The notes: generated by a model from the letters alone, not told the origin. 64,000 nucleotides of DNA from Paludibacter jiangxiensis (GCF_001618385.1 NZ_BDCR01000003.1:620001-684000); one strand, 5' to 3'. Counted from the stretch's first letter, positions 9,581 through 19,414 are shown. Program-made: numbers and translations.

Positions 9581-9624
9581 TTAAGTCCTGAAAGGACGAT
9601 TTAAGCCGTCCTTTCAGGACTTAA
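9581..9624. repeat. 18-bp perfect hairpin
   Basis: TTAAGTCCTGAAAGGACG (9581-9598) is an exact reverse complement of 9607-9624, with an 8-base loop. It lies 17 bases after the previous hairpin. The lack of a T tract and the perfect symmetry suggest a dispersed palindromic element. Confidence 0.7.
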
Positions 9625-9970
9625 ATCCGTTTGTTTGCATTGTACCCAAGGCTTCGCCATTGGGCTGAAATAAATATGACTTTCAGTCAATTGAGAACTC
9701 AACAGCCCCTCTCTCTCGAGACAGGTCTGCAACTACTAATGACTTAATCTATATCATGCCTAATCCCCATTTTACGAAATATATGATTTATATTTCGTAT
9801 GTCACATAACAAAAACAAGCACCTATTTGTATATTTTCCATCAAATCTCCCCTATTTATTTACAAATAGAGTCCTAAAACACAATTATAATGACTTTCAA
9901 CCGAATTACATTAGGTTAATTTTTCAGTAAATTATATTTGTAATTTACTGGTCGTGTTCAAAAATAATTT

Positions 9971-10488
9971 TACCTTTGCAACTCAATATCTAAAGAGAAG
10001 AAGACTCCACCCTTGTTCTAATTTTAGCACAAGTTATTCTTTGGCCTCAGAGCCAAAGAATAAACGGTGGTATTACACTAACCAGGATCATTAAGGCTAA
10101 GCAAGCCATTTAGTTTATTAAAATTGAATTCATTTAAGAGTGACAATTGTATTAATAATGGAAGGTGTATTATCACTGTTTTGTTGCGAACCACATATTC
10201 TTCCCTTTAACAAAACACTCCCGGCTTCCGGGATTCTCATTTGCAGATACGGCTCATGTGCTGTTATCTGCAAAACACGTTTACACCCATCCCTTTTCAT
10301 TTACCACTCCGAATAATGCCCTATCGACTGTGATTAAACGGCATAAAAACCAACACCAGAAACGGAGACCACACAACGCAGTATAACTCTTTGAAATAAA
10401 ACAAACACAGTGTTACACAGAGGACACATTGAGCTATTCTGTGTAAGAGACAAATAAACTCTACGAAATACAATAGAATTGATTATAC
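9971..10488 (+). promoter_or_regulatory. Candidate promoter and long structured leader of the flippase operon
   Basis: TACCTTTG at 9971-9978 fits the -7 consensus, without a clear -33. About 510 bases then separate it from the first gene. This leader holds a perfect 12-bp hairpin (10034-10045 with 10052-10063, loop ctcaga) and a perfect 10-bp stem with a 15-base loop (10240-10249 with 10265-10274). A 73-codon frame at 10165-10386 inside it is not convincing. Long leaders before polysaccharide operons are often sites of processive antitermination; that role here is inference. Confidence 0.4.
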
Positions 10489-11775
10489 ATGGAAGCCCTA
10501 AGGCAACGCATATTATCCCATCCCTATTACGATAAAGCCCTTTATTGGTTTAAAACCATCTCCATTACCGGACTGGCACAAATAATTGTTCAGGGAGTAG
10601 GGTTTGTTACAGGTATTCTGATTATTCGTTTATTACCAACTCAGGAATATGCATTGTATACCTTGGCAAATACTATGTTGGGCACGATGACTGTTCTTGC
10701 TGATGGTGGAATATCATCCGGCGTCATGGCGCAGGGTGGCAAAGTGTGGCAGGATCGGGAAAAACTGGGTGTGGTATTGGCTACCGGACTTGATCTGCGG
10801 CGAAAGTTTGCGGTGGGAAGTTTGATAGTTTCTACTCCTATTTTATTCTATTTACTGTTGCATCACGGAGCCAGTTGGATGACTTCTATTTTGATAGTAA
10901 TGTCTTTGATACCAGCTTTTTACGCCGCTATTTCTGATTCATTGTTAGAGATGGTTCCCAAACTGAATCAGTCGATATTTCCGCTTCAAAAAAATCAGGT
11001 TGGAGTTGGTATTGGTCGTTTAGTTCTAACAGGACTCACTCTTTTTGTTTTTCCATGGACTTTTGTGGCTATTTGGGCAAGTGGGATTCCCCGTATTTAC
11101 GGTAATATTCAGTTGCGAAAGATAGCTTATGGATTTACGGATAGACAACAACTAGATCCAGTGATCCGAAAAGAAATTTTATCAATGGTAAGGAGAATTC
11201 TTCCTGGTTCAATTTATTATTGTTTATCCGGGCAGATTGCTTTATGGTTAATCTCTATTTTGGGGAATACGACATCTGTGGCACAGTTAGGTGCGCTGGG
11301 GCGGTTTGCAATGTTGTTGACTCTACTTAATGTTTGGGTGGGGACTTTGATTATTCCTCGCTTTGCCAGATTATCGGAGAAAAAGAAGGTCTTGTTGGAA
11401 AGGTTTTTCCAAATATTTATATTGCTATTTTTTGTGCTTCTTATTATTGTAGCATTAGTTTATTTGTTTTCCGATTCGATTTTATGGATACTAGGAAAAA
11501 ACTATATTGGGCTTCAGAATGAACTCATATTAAGTATAATAGGAAGTTGTATAGGATTGCTTGCGGGAGTAGCTTTTTCTCTTTTTACAAGTAGAGGTTG
11601 GGTTATAAATCCTGTCTTTTCAATTTTTCTTAGTTTATTATCAATAGTAGTTGGCGCTTTGATTTTTAACATGTCCTCTTTACAAGGAGTGCTATTGTAT
11701 AATATTTATCTTTCATTTTTTCAGTTACTTATTAATGGTGGGTATTGCCTTTACAAAATTAAAACTACTATATGA
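10489..11775 (+). CDS. Wzx-like polysaccharide flippase
   Basis: Predicted inner-membrane flippase that moves the lipid-linked repeat unit to the periplasmic face. It has 428 residues and about a dozen hydrophobic segments along its length, and starts with a short cytoplasmic N-terminus before the first membrane helix. Wzx proteins are highly divergent, so the call rests on topology, length and position in the locus. It overlaps the next gene by 4 bases, indicating one transcription unit. From here to 17091 the DNA is visibly more T-rich than wzc upstream or ugd downstream. Confidence 0.85.
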   Translation: MEALRQRILSHPYYDKALYWFKTISITGLAQIIVQGVGFVTGILIIRLLPTQEYALYTLANTMLGTMTVLADGGISSGVMAQGGKVWQDREKLGVVLATGLDLRRKFAVGSLIVSTPILFYLLLHHGASWMTSILIVMSLIPAFYAAISDSLLEMVPKLNQSIFPLQKNQVGVGIGRLVLTGLTLFVFPWTFVAIWASGIPRIYGNIQLRKIAYGFTDRQQLDPVIRKEILSMVRRILPGSIYYCLSGQIALWLISILGNTTSVAQLGALGRFAMLLTLLNVWVGTLIIPRFARLSEKKKVLLERFFQIFILLFFVLLIIVALVYLFSDSILWILGKNYIGLQNELILSIIGSCIGLLAGVAFSLFTSRGWVINPVFSIFLSLLSIVVGALIFNMSSLQGVLLYNIYLSFFQLLINGGYCLYKIKTTI

Positions 11776-12743
11776 AAACAGCTATATGTACCTTATATGA
11801 AGGCCATTATCACTATGGCGTAGCAGCTTTGTCTAATTCATTGTATAAAAATGGATTTAGAGGATCTGTTTATGTTGGTTACAGAGGAGAGCTCCCTTTT
11901 TGGGCGGCAAATGCTAAAGAAGATTCCGGGTTGAGTTGGAACGGAGCAAGGACGTTGGAGATTGGAGAGGGTTTGAAATTGCATTTTTTGCCGCTTATTA
12001 CTGATTACCATTTTACAAATTACAAGCCTGATTTCATGCTAGAGTTATGGGATGGTCCTGCAAAGGACGCGCAGAGCATGTTTTATTTTGATCCAGATAT
12101 CGTCGTTTGCGCTCCCTGGAAAGTATTCGAATCATGGGCCGGTTCAGGGATTGCATTATGTGAAGATGTGAATTCTCCATTGCATAAAAATCATCCAAAA
12201 AGGATTGCTTGGCGCAATTATTTTAGCCAATATTCAATAGCATTGACTTATAAGGAGTCTGCTTATGTAAATGGTGGTTTTGTTGGATTGGAAAAAGAGG
12301 AAATTGGTTTTCTTCATATGTGGAAACAAATTCAAGAAGCAATGGCTGTTCGAATTGGTGGTCTTAATCGTTCTGCTTTGACAAATAGCAAAGCTTTGTC
12401 TGAGGAAGATAAGAGTGACTTTGCACCTTTTAGCAAAACCGATCAGGATGCCCTCAATGCAACCGTAGAAGCCTGGAGTAAGGATGCAAGTATAATGGGG
12501 CAAGAGGCAATGGCGTTTAAATCTGGTGCACGAATGATGTCTCATGCATTAGGCATACCAAAACCTTGGGACAATAATATCATATTAAGTACCCTTAAAG
12601 GGTATTCTCCAAGTGTAACACTAAAAGATTATTGGAAATGTGTAAATGGCCCAATTTATTTACATTCAAAACGTAAAATGAGATTTAAGGTGTTTGAAAT
12701 CCAGATTTGCGCATTTATTGGCCGCTTTTATAGACGGAGATAA
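11772..12743 (+). CDS. Putative GT-A fold glycosyltransferase
   Basis: This 323-aa protein begins with a beta-strand pattern typical of nucleotide-sugar binding domains (KTAICTLYEGHYHYGVAAL). It carries the acidic motif FYFDPDIVV at about residues 104-112, consistent with a metal-binding DxD. A later DQDALN stretch resembles GT8-like enzymes. No signal peptide or membrane helix is seen. The family assignment is uncertain; a role in adding a sugar to the repeat unit is inferred from the motif and the operon context. Confidence 0.65.
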   Translation: MKTAICTLYEGHYHYGVAALSNSLYKNGFRGSVYVGYRGELPFWAANAKEDSGLSWNGARTLEIGEGLKLHFLPLITDYHFTNYKPDFMLELWDGPAKDAQSMFYFDPDIVVCAPWKVFESWAGSGIALCEDVNSPLHKNHPKRIAWRNYFSQYSIALTYKESAYVNGGFVGLEKEEIGFLHMWKQIQEAMAVRIGGLNRSALTNSKALSEEDKSDFAPFSKTDQDALNATVEAWSKDASIMGQEAMAFKSGARMMSHALGIPKPWDNNIILSTLKGYSPSVTLKDYWKCVNGPIYLHSKRKMRFKVFEIQICAFIGRFYRRR

Positions 12744-12752
12744 ACTATAAGT

Positions 12753-13865
12753 ATGAAGATCACTTTTATTTGCGGCTCACTTGCACCCGGTAGAGATGGA
12801 GTTGGGGATTATACCCGGCGGCTAGCTGCAGAGCTGATCCGTCAGGGTCATCAATCCTCAATTATTGCATTGAATGACCGAATGCTTAAGGATGTTCAAA
12901 TTACATCTCAAGAGACTGAAGGGACACAGGTAAAGGTATTGCGCTTATCAGCTAAGCTATGTTCGAAGAAGAGATTTTTAGAAGCTAAAAATTTCATAGA
13001 AGTAATGAACCCTGAGTGGTTAAGTCTTCAATATGTTCCTTTTGCCTTTCAGAATAAAGGATTGCCATTTGGCTTGGGCAGACGGTTGGCAAGAATTGGC
13101 AAAGGCCGGAAATGGCATATTATGTTCCATGAATTGTGGGTGGGAATGGAGGATGAAGCCACATTAAAAAATAAAGTCTGGGGAAGAATACAAACTCTAT
13201 TAATTCTCAATCTTGTTAAAAGTTTAAATCCCTTTATACATACACAAACAAAGCTCTATCAATGGCAGCTTGGAAGATTCGGTTTAGACGTTAAATACCT
13301 GCCCTTATTTGGGAATATCCCAATAATCAAGAGAGTCTCCTATAAATTAAATTCAAAAGGAGATCGCCTATCAATTATTTTTTTTGGAAATATTCATTAC
13401 GGCGCCCCTATTGAAGAATTCTGTAAAGATTTGAAACAATATTCAATGAAGGAAAACATAAAGATTAAAGTTGATTTTATTGGAAAGTGTAGCAATGAGC
13501 AGTCTACATGGAGCTCAAAATTAAAAGCCTATGGTTTTGTAGTCTGCGAAAATGGAGAGATGTCAGAAAATATGATTTCGGAATATCTGCAAAACTCACA
13601 TTTGGGTATTTCAACAACACCAATACTTCTTGCTGAGAAAAGTGGAACTATCGCAGCTATGCGAGAACATAGTTTGCCCGTTCTTTGTGTCTCCAGATCA
13701 TGGGATATCCAAAAGTTCCCTAAAGATCGGTTGCCGGTGGGAATTAATATCTTTCATCCGGGAATGATTAATGACACAATTTTAGAGCAACGTAATACAG
13801 TTATTGCAAATTCGCTGCAAAAAGTATGTACTGACTTTCTGAATACATTGATTTTAAAGAATTGA
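12753..13865 (+). CDS. Glycosyltransferase, GT-B type
   Basis: The 370-aa protein opens with the GT4-like N-terminal pattern MKITFICGSLAPGRDGVGDYTRRLA, a strand followed by a glycine-rich loop. The C-terminal half has the expected alternating strands (IIFFGNIHYG at about 209 onward, then STTPILLAEKSGTIAAMREHSLPVL), but the classical E-x7-E motif is not clear. It is probably a divergent family 4 enzyme of the repeat-unit pathway. It begins 9 bases after the previous gene and ends 1 base before the next start. Confidence 0.72.
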   Translation: MKITFICGSLAPGRDGVGDYTRRLAAELIRQGHQSSIIALNDRMLKDVQITSQETEGTQVKVLRLSAKLCSKKRFLEAKNFIEVMNPEWLSLQYVPFAFQNKGLPFGLGRRLARIGKGRKWHIMFHELWVGMEDEATLKNKVWGRIQTLLILNLVKSLNPFIHTQTKLYQWQLGRFGLDVKYLPLFGNIPIIKRVSYKLNSKGDRLSIIFFGNIHYGAPIEEFCKDLKQYSMKENIKIKVDFIGKCSNEQSTWSSKLKAYGFVVCENGEMSENMISEYLQNSHLGISTTPILLAEKSGTIAAMREHSLPVLCVSRSWDIQKFPKDRLPVGINIFHPGMINDTILEQRNTVIANSLQKVCTDFLNTLILKN

Positions 13866-13866
13866 T

Positions 13867-14460
13867 ATGGCAACTCTAACATACTTGTGGAATAATAGAG
13901 CCAGATATCCCTTTTCTTCTGTTTTATTTTATCGTGCATGGGCAAAACGTATTTTGTGTTTACCTGAATTGATTAAAAGAAATCAAAGACGATCTGGTTT
14001 AGTACGTAAAGGAGCCTCTATACATCCGACTGCCGAAATTGGAGAGACTGTTGTTGATGGTCATAAATCGAAACTTTCAATCGGTGCTTTTTCGTTTGTT
14101 GGAAAGGTTCGGATTGCTTTACATGAAAAGGTTATTATTGGTGATAAAGTTTGCATCAATGACGGAGTTCAGATATTGACAGCTTCGCATGATATTTCAG
14201 ATCCGGATTGGTCATCGATCAAAGCTCAAATTATAATTGAAGATTATGCATGGATTGCTACGAATGCCATATTATTACCCGGTGTTACTATTGGGAAAGG
14301 TGCTGTTGTGGGAGCGGGGGCTGTTGTGAGTAAAAGTATTGCTCCCGGCGAAATAGTAGTTGGTAATCCGGCAAAATCCATTCAAAAAAAAAGAACGGAA
14401 GATTTAAGGTATAATCCATGTGAATTCCTGGCAGGGAACAGAGCCTGGTTAATTGGATAA
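13867..14460 (+). CDS. Hexapeptide-repeat acyltransferase
   Basis: A 197-aa protein whose residues from about 60 to 185 form left-handed beta-helix hexapeptide repeats (IGDKVCINDGVQIL, then IATNAILLPGVTIGKGAVVGAGAVV). It ends with the VVGNPAKSI motif seen in sugar O-acetyltransferases. A histidine in TASHDISDP fits the catalytic position of this family. It probably acetylates a sugar of the exopolysaccharide. It is part of the tightly packed flippase operon. Confidence 0.87.
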   Translation: MATLTYLWNNRARYPFSSVLFYRAWAKRILCLPELIKRNQRRSGLVRKGASIHPTAEIGETVVDGHKSKLSIGAFSFVGKVRIALHEKVIIGDKVCINDGVQILTASHDISDPDWSSIKAQIIIEDYAWIATNAILLPGVTIGKGAVVGAGAVVSKSIAPGEIVVGNPAKSIQKKRTEDLRYNPCEFLAGNRAWLIG

Positions 14461-14472
14461 ATAATCTACTTT

Positions 14473-15717
14473 ATGAAAATAATTATTTCTCATCCTACCG
14501 GTAACTCGAATGTACGAGAAGCCGTTGACGGTTTGACAAAAGCAAATATATTATTTAAATTCTATACCTGCATTGCAGTTTTTCCTGAGACAGTTCTGTT
14601 CAAATTAGGATCAATATCATATTTAAAAGAATTGCGAAGACGAAAATTCAATCCAAATCTTCGTTCAATGACCAATACCTATCCATGGCGTGAAATAGGT
14701 CGATTGTTTGCATTAAAAGTAGGTTGGCAAAAACTTATTGAACACGAGTCTGGGGTATTCAGTGTTGATGCTATTTATCACAGTTTAGATAATTATATCG
14801 CCACAAACATACAAAGGACATGTAAAACAAATACCATTTCGGGAATTTATGCTTATGAAGATGGAGCTGAATATTCATTTTCAATAGCAAAACAGATAGG
14901 TTTAGATTGCTTCTACGATTTACCGACTGGATATTGGCGTGCTTCAAGAGCATTATTGCATGAAGAAATTGAGCGAAAACCGGATTGGGCTGATACATTT
15001 ACTGGATTTAAAGACTCGGAGATTAAATTAAAACGAAAAGATAAAGAATTATCACTTGCAGATGTCGTATTTGTCGCCAGTAAATTTACAGCCGATACGT
15101 TGAAGACATATCCGGGGAAACTTCCTCCTGTGAAAATAATACCTTATGGGTTTCCTCCTGTTTTCGAGCATCGAGAATATGAAGGATTTGAGAAAATGAG
15201 AAAAATCAAATTGTTATTTGTAGGAAAACTGACTCAACAAAAAGGACTGGCAGATTTATTTGACGCCATCAAGGGTTTAGAACAATATGTTGAGCTTACA
15301 TTGGTTGGGCCAAAACCGATACAAAATATAAAATTAAATCATGAATTAACCAACCACCATTATTTGAAAACCTTACCTCACGATGAAATCCTATTATTAA
15401 TGAGAAAACATGATATATTAGTTTTTCCCTCTCTTTTTGATGGCTTTGGTATGGTAATCACAGAAGCTATGTCGCAAGGAACTCCTGTAATCGCATCGGA
15501 CAGATCGGCTGGCCCGGATTTGATCAAACATGGAGAAAATGGTTGGATAATTTCTGCCGGAATACCATCTACTCTTCGCGTAATGATTGAACAAATTATT
15601 GAAACACCGGAAATACTTGAAAAAGTTGGCCGCGCCGCTATGGAATCCGCACGAAAACGTCCATGGAGAGTATATGGAAAGGAATTAGCAAATGCGATAA
15701 TGGAATATGATCGATAA
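14473..15717 (+). CDS. Glycosyltransferase family 4 protein
   Basis: A 414-aa GT-B protein. The C-terminal domain starts at KLLFVGKLTQQKGLADL (about residue 245) and carries the donor-site signature FPSLFDGFGMVITEAMSQG with the paired acidic residues (E-x7-E-like), followed by GTPVIASDRSAGPDLI. The N-terminal half is divergent, as expected for an acceptor-specific domain. It starts 12 bases after the acyltransferase gene. It probably adds one sugar to the lipid-linked unit; donor and acceptor cannot be read from the sequence. Confidence 0.88.
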   Translation: MKIIISHPTGNSNVREAVDGLTKANILFKFYTCIAVFPETVLFKLGSISYLKELRRRKFNPNLRSMTNTYPWREIGRLFALKVGWQKLIEHESGVFSVDAIYHSLDNYIATNIQRTCKTNTISGIYAYEDGAEYSFSIAKQIGLDCFYDLPTGYWRASRALLHEEIERKPDWADTFTGFKDSEIKLKRKDKELSLADVVFVASKFTADTLKTYPGKLPPVKIIPYGFPPVFEHREYEGFEKMRKIKLLFVGKLTQQKGLADLFDAIKGLEQYVELTLVGPKPIQNIKLNHELTNHHYLKTLPHDEILLLMRKHDILVFPSLFDGFGMVITEAMSQGTPVIASDRSAGPDLIKHGENGWIISAGIPSTLRVMIEQIIETPEILEKVGRAAMESARKRPWRVYGKELANAIMEYDR

Positions 15718-15759
15718 TATAGTTTATGTAAAATATATTCTGCTCTAAATTTATAATTA

Positions 15760-17091
15760 GTGAATTATTACTCTTTTTCTGATACTTATAAAAGGAATAA
15801 TACAAATCAGCAGTTAAAAAGTGCGATTTGGCTTTATTTTTTTCTACTCATATTTGAGGGCGCTTTGCGAAAATGGATTTTACCAGATTTATCTAATATA
15901 CTTCTAGTAGTTAGAGATCCAATTGCCTTATGGTTAGTTTATAAAGCATGGCGTAATGGCATGTTAAGAGATAATCCCTATCTTATTATTATGACTTTGG
16001 TTGCTATTATCTCCTTTTTAACAACAATTCTTTTTGCTCATGGCAATCTTTTTGTTGCTCTTTTTGGCTTACGTTCTTTATTGATTCATTTCCCTTTGAT
16101 TTTTATAATCGGAAAGGTCTTCAATCGGGAGGATGTCAAAAAAATAGGTATAGTCACACTATGGATAGCTTTACCAATGGTTGTTTTAATTGCTTTACAA
16201 TTTTATAGTCCGCAAACTGCATGGGTTAACCGAGGTGTGGGAAATGATATAGATGGAGCAGGTTTTGGCGGTGCTTTAGGCTATTTTCGCCCACCGGGTA
16301 CTTTCTCATTTACGAATGGGAATGTATGTTTTTGGGGATTTGTCGCAGCTTACCTTCTGTTTTTTTGGTTAGAATCCGCTTTAGGTAATAAAATATTATT
16401 GATTGCTGCTACAATAGCATTATTTGGTGCCATGTCATTTTCAATCAGCCGGACCCTTTTTTTTTCGATCGGATTGACATTATTATTTACAATGATTTCA
16501 GTTTCCAGAAAGCCGACCTTTTTTTGGCGAATTATCCTGATCCTTTTGATAATTTTTGCTCTAACAATTATTTTGATGCAAATACCTGTTTTTCAAACAG
16601 GATTAGACGCATTTACCTCTCGTTTTAACGATGCAAATAATTCAGAAGGAGGATTGGTAAATGGTGTAATTGGAAATCGTTTTTTTGGTTCAATGTTAAA
16701 TGCATTTTCAAATGTTCAAGACTTACCTTTTTGGGGATATGGGCTTGGAATTAGTACAAGTGTAGGTTCAACATTGATTAAGAATAATCAATTTGCACTT
16801 ATTGATTTTGAATGGTTACGAACTATCGGTGAGATGGGGGTTTTTCTTGGAGGTACCGTTATTGCAATCCGGTTATTTTTGGCTATCAATTTATTAAAAT
16901 CTAGCTTTCTAAAAATTAAAGAAGGAAATATACTTCCATGGCTCTTAACAAGTTTTGGCTTTGTTTACATTTTGCAGGCTCAATGGGCACAACCCACATC
17001 TTTAGGCTTTATTGTTCTCTCAGGGGGATTGATATTAGCATCTATGAAAGTAAAAGAAAAAAAGAAAATTTCAATTGTAGAAAATAGATGA
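15760..17091 (+). CDS. Wzy-like O-antigen/exopolysaccharide polymerase
   Basis: A 443-aa integral membrane protein with about ten or eleven hydrophobic segments and a larger polar loop around residues 280-330 (FQTGLDAFTSRFNDANNSEGG). This fits the periplasmic loop of Wzy and O-antigen ligase proteins. The start is GTG at 15760. It overlaps the next gene by 4 bases. Polymerase is preferred over ligase because a Wzx-like flippase and a Wzc-like co-polymerase are in the same locus. Very AT-rich coding sequence is consistent with lateral acquisition. Confidence 0.8.
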   Translation: MNYYSFSDTYKRNNTNQQLKSAIWLYFFLLIFEGALRKWILPDLSNILLVVRDPIALWLVYKAWRNGMLRDNPYLIIMTLVAIISFLTTILFAHGNLFVALFGLRSLLIHFPLIFIIGKVFNREDVKKIGIVTLWIALPMVVLIALQFYSPQTAWVNRGVGNDIDGAGFGGALGYFRPPGTFSFTNGNVCFWGFVAAYLLFFWLESALGNKILLIAATIALFGAMSFSISRTLFFSIGLTLLFTMISVSRKPTFFWRIILILLIIFALTIILMQIPVFQTGLDAFTSRFNDANNSEGGLVNGVIGNRFFGSMLNAFSNVQDLPFWGYGLGISTSVGSTLIKNNQFALIDFEWLRTIGEMGVFLGGTVIAIRLFLAINLLKSSFLKIKEGNILPWLLTSFGFVYILQAQWAQPTSLGFIVLSGGLILASMKVKEKKKISIVENR

Positions 17092-18257
17092 ATCTGATTA
17101 TTTTTACTCACCCCACTTTCATCGGCTCTCAAAGTATGCCCCGTTATGCACGTATGCTGGCAGAAGGTATGTCAGCACGTGGCCATCGGGTAGAATGCTG
17201 GACGGCTAAAGCTTTTTTTTATAATTGGCCTGTTCCATGTTCTCTAAAAAAATGGATGGGCTACCTCGATCAGTTTATCCTCTTCCCGATAATCGTAAAA
17301 AAACGGTTAAAGAGTTGTGATGACACTACTCTTTTTGTTTTTGCGGACCAGGCATTAGGCCCATGGATACCCTTGGTTGCCCATAGAAAACATGTGATTC
17401 ATTGTCACGATTTTTTGGCACAACGTTCTGCATCGGGCGAATTGAAAGAAAACCCGGTGGGTTGGACCGGACGCCTATATCAAGCCTATATCCGAAAAGG
17501 ATATCGACAAGGGTGCAATTTTATTTCGATATCAGAAAAAACCCGACAGGATTTGCACCGGTTTTTGAAGAGGCAACCGGCTATTTCCGAAGTGGTATAT
17601 AACGGATTAAATCAAACGTTTTCTCCCGGCAATCCACAGCAGATAAGAAATTTGCTGAGTGACAAACTTGGAATAAATCTTCATAATGGATATTTGCTTC
17701 ATGTGGGTGGCAATCAGTTTTACAAAAACAGATTAGGTGTGCTGGAAATATATAAAGCCTGGCGAAGCAACTCCAATAAACAATTACCTCTTTTAATGAT
17801 TGGCAGCTCCCCTTCAGCGAGATTAATCAAGTTCTGCGAACAATCCGGGTATAACCATGAGATCCATTTTTTGGAAAAAATAGGAGACCCGGACTTGCGA
17901 TTAGCCTATCAGGGAGCTTCCGTTTTTTTATTTCCATCCTTAGCAGAAGGTTTTGGTTGGCCTATTGCAGAAGCCATGGCATCCGGCTGTCCGGTTGTCA
18001 CGACGAACGAAGCCCCAATGACCGAAGTGGCCGGAGATGCAGGATATCTGATTCCCCGAATGCCTAATAATCTATCGGTGATTAATCACTGGGCAAAAAC
18101 TTGTGCAGTTGTACTAAACCAAATCTGCTCTCAAAATAAAGACCAGAGAGATGAAGAAGTAAATAAGGGTTTGGAAAATGCCAAAAGATTTGATCCAATA
18201 ATTTGTTTAGAGCGAATAGAGCAGATTTATCTTAATATAGTCAATCAGAAGAAATGA
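17088..18257 (+). CDS. Glycosyltransferase family 4 protein
   Basis: A 389-aa GT-B enzyme. An N-terminal acceptor domain (NLIIFTHPTFIGSQSMPRYARML) is followed by a donor domain opening with LLHVGGNQFYKNRLGVLEIY (about residue 203) and carrying FPSLAEGFGWPIAEAMASG with the E-x7-E arrangement, then PVVTTNEAPMTEVAGDAG. ATGA overlaps with both neighbours suggest translational coupling. Its sugar specificity is unknown. Confidence 0.9.
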   Translation: MNLIIFTHPTFIGSQSMPRYARMLAEGMSARGHRVECWTAKAFFYNWPVPCSLKKWMGYLDQFILFPIIVKKRLKSCDDTTLFVFADQALGPWIPLVAHRKHVIHCHDFLAQRSASGELKENPVGWTGRLYQAYIRKGYRQGCNFISISEKTRQDLHRFLKRQPAISEVVYNGLNQTFSPGNPQQIRNLLSDKLGINLHNGYLLHVGGNQFYKNRLGVLEIYKAWRSNSNKQLPLLMIGSSPSARLIKFCEQSGYNHEIHFLEKIGDPDLRLAYQGASVFLFPSLAEGFGWPIAEAMASGCPVVTTNEAPMTEVAGDAGYLIPRMPNNLSVINHWAKTCAVVLNQICSQNKDQRDEEVNKGLENAKRFDPIICLERIEQIYLNIVNQKK

Positions 18258-19396
18258 ATGTATTGCATACTATATCCAGCTTAGGAGTGAATAGTGGAGG
18301 TCCGCCTCTCAGCACCTCTTTAACCGTCGTAGGTTTACGGGATGAAGGCATAAATGCTGAAATATTGAGCTATCAACTCGCTTCGTCCAAAGACAATTTG
18401 ATCATTGACGGAGATTTTATCCATTTATTACCGATACCCTCCATTGCAAAGCTGGCTTACTCCGGTAAATTTGCTTCGTTTCTGAACAAACACACTGTTT
18501 ATGATCTTTATCATCTGCAATGTATCTGGCAATACCCGACCTATATTGGGGCTAAAATTGCCCGCGAGAAAGGAATTCCCTATATAATCACTCCAAGAGG
18601 GATGCTTTATCCTCAGGAATTTGTACGTTCAGGCAGAATAAAAAAATTAGCTTTATCTCTGTTTTTAAAGAGAGATTTACAACAAGCGGCTTGTGTGCAA
18701 GCGACTTGCCATGAGGAGATGCAACATTTGCGTGATCTTGGCATTACATCGCCCATTGCTGTAATTCCAAACCCCATAGATACTGAAAAAGACAAAGAAA
18801 ACATCCTTGAAAAACAAGATGTAAGACGGTTCGGATATTTAGGCCGTATCCATCCACGGAAAAATATAGAACGACTGCCTTATGCCTGGGACATACTGGG
18901 CGACAAAGTAAAAGATTGTGAGTTGGTTATTATAGGAGGCGGAGATATTGAATACGAAACTTTTCTGAAAGCAGAAGTGGTGCGCTTAGGTTTAAAAAAT
19001 GTGATTTTTACCGGATTTTTGAGTGGTATAGAAAAAGAAAAAACAATTCAATCTCTCTCTTATCTGGTGGTTCCCAGTGATTTTGAAAATTTCGGGATGA
19101 TAATTGCAGAAGCCTTATTGTATGGTATTCCGGTCATTACATCAAAAGGGACTCCATGGCAGGAGTTGGAAACATATCAATGCGGTTGGTGGATCGATAA
19201 CGATGTGGAATCGATATCAAAGACAATGGAGAAAGCAATCTATATACCCGAAGAAGAGAGAATCGCTATGGGAAAACGGGGCCACTCATTCATTCGAGAT
19301 AATTACTCCGTAAAAATAGTAGCTAATAAGATGATAGAGCTTTACAAATGGATTTTACAAAAAGGCAAAAAACCGGATTTTGTTTTTCTCGATTGA
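18254..19396 (+). CDS. Glycosyltransferase family 4 protein
   Basis: A 380-aa GT-B protein with the motifs FGYLGRIHPRKNIERL (about residue 193), VVPSDFENFGMIIAEALLYG and PVITSKGTPWQELE. The segment GTPWQELET is repeated almost exactly in the broken gene just downstream (19415-19747), so the two are related copies. The C-terminal end (KGKKPDFVFLD) departs from the usual family ending, as if the gene end had been rearranged. It overlaps the preceding gene by 4 bases. Confidence 0.88.
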   Translation: MNVLHTISSLGVNSGGPPLSTSLTVVGLRDEGINAEILSYQLASSKDNLIIDGDFIHLLPIPSIAKLAYSGKFASFLNKHTVYDLYHLQCIWQYPTYIGAKIAREKGIPYIITPRGMLYPQEFVRSGRIKKLALSLFLKRDLQQAACVQATCHEEMQHLRDLGITSPIAVIPNPIDTEKDKENILEKQDVRRFGYLGRIHPRKNIERLPYAWDILGDKVKDCELVIIGGGDIEYETFLKAEVVRLGLKNVIFTGFLSGIEKEKTIQSLSYLVVPSDFENFGMIIAEALLYGIPVITSKGTPWQELETYQCGWWIDNDVESISKTMEKAIYIPEEERIAMGKRGHSFIRDNYSVKIVANKMIELYKWILQKGKKPDFVFLD

Positions 19397-19414
19397 AATC
19401 GATTATGGCGATAA

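Larger units (their letters stand above)
9091..9970. other. Gene-free stretch with several palindromes
   Basis: About 880 bases with no credible reading frame. It contains the paired repeat at 9351-9409 and the hairpins at 9530-9564 and 9581-9624, annotated separately. The rest is AT-rich and resembles decayed intergenic sequence. Confidence 0.65.

Noticed and set aside
10165-10386. 73-codon frame in the flippase leader
   Set aside because: No recognisable features, and it overlaps a hairpin of the leader.
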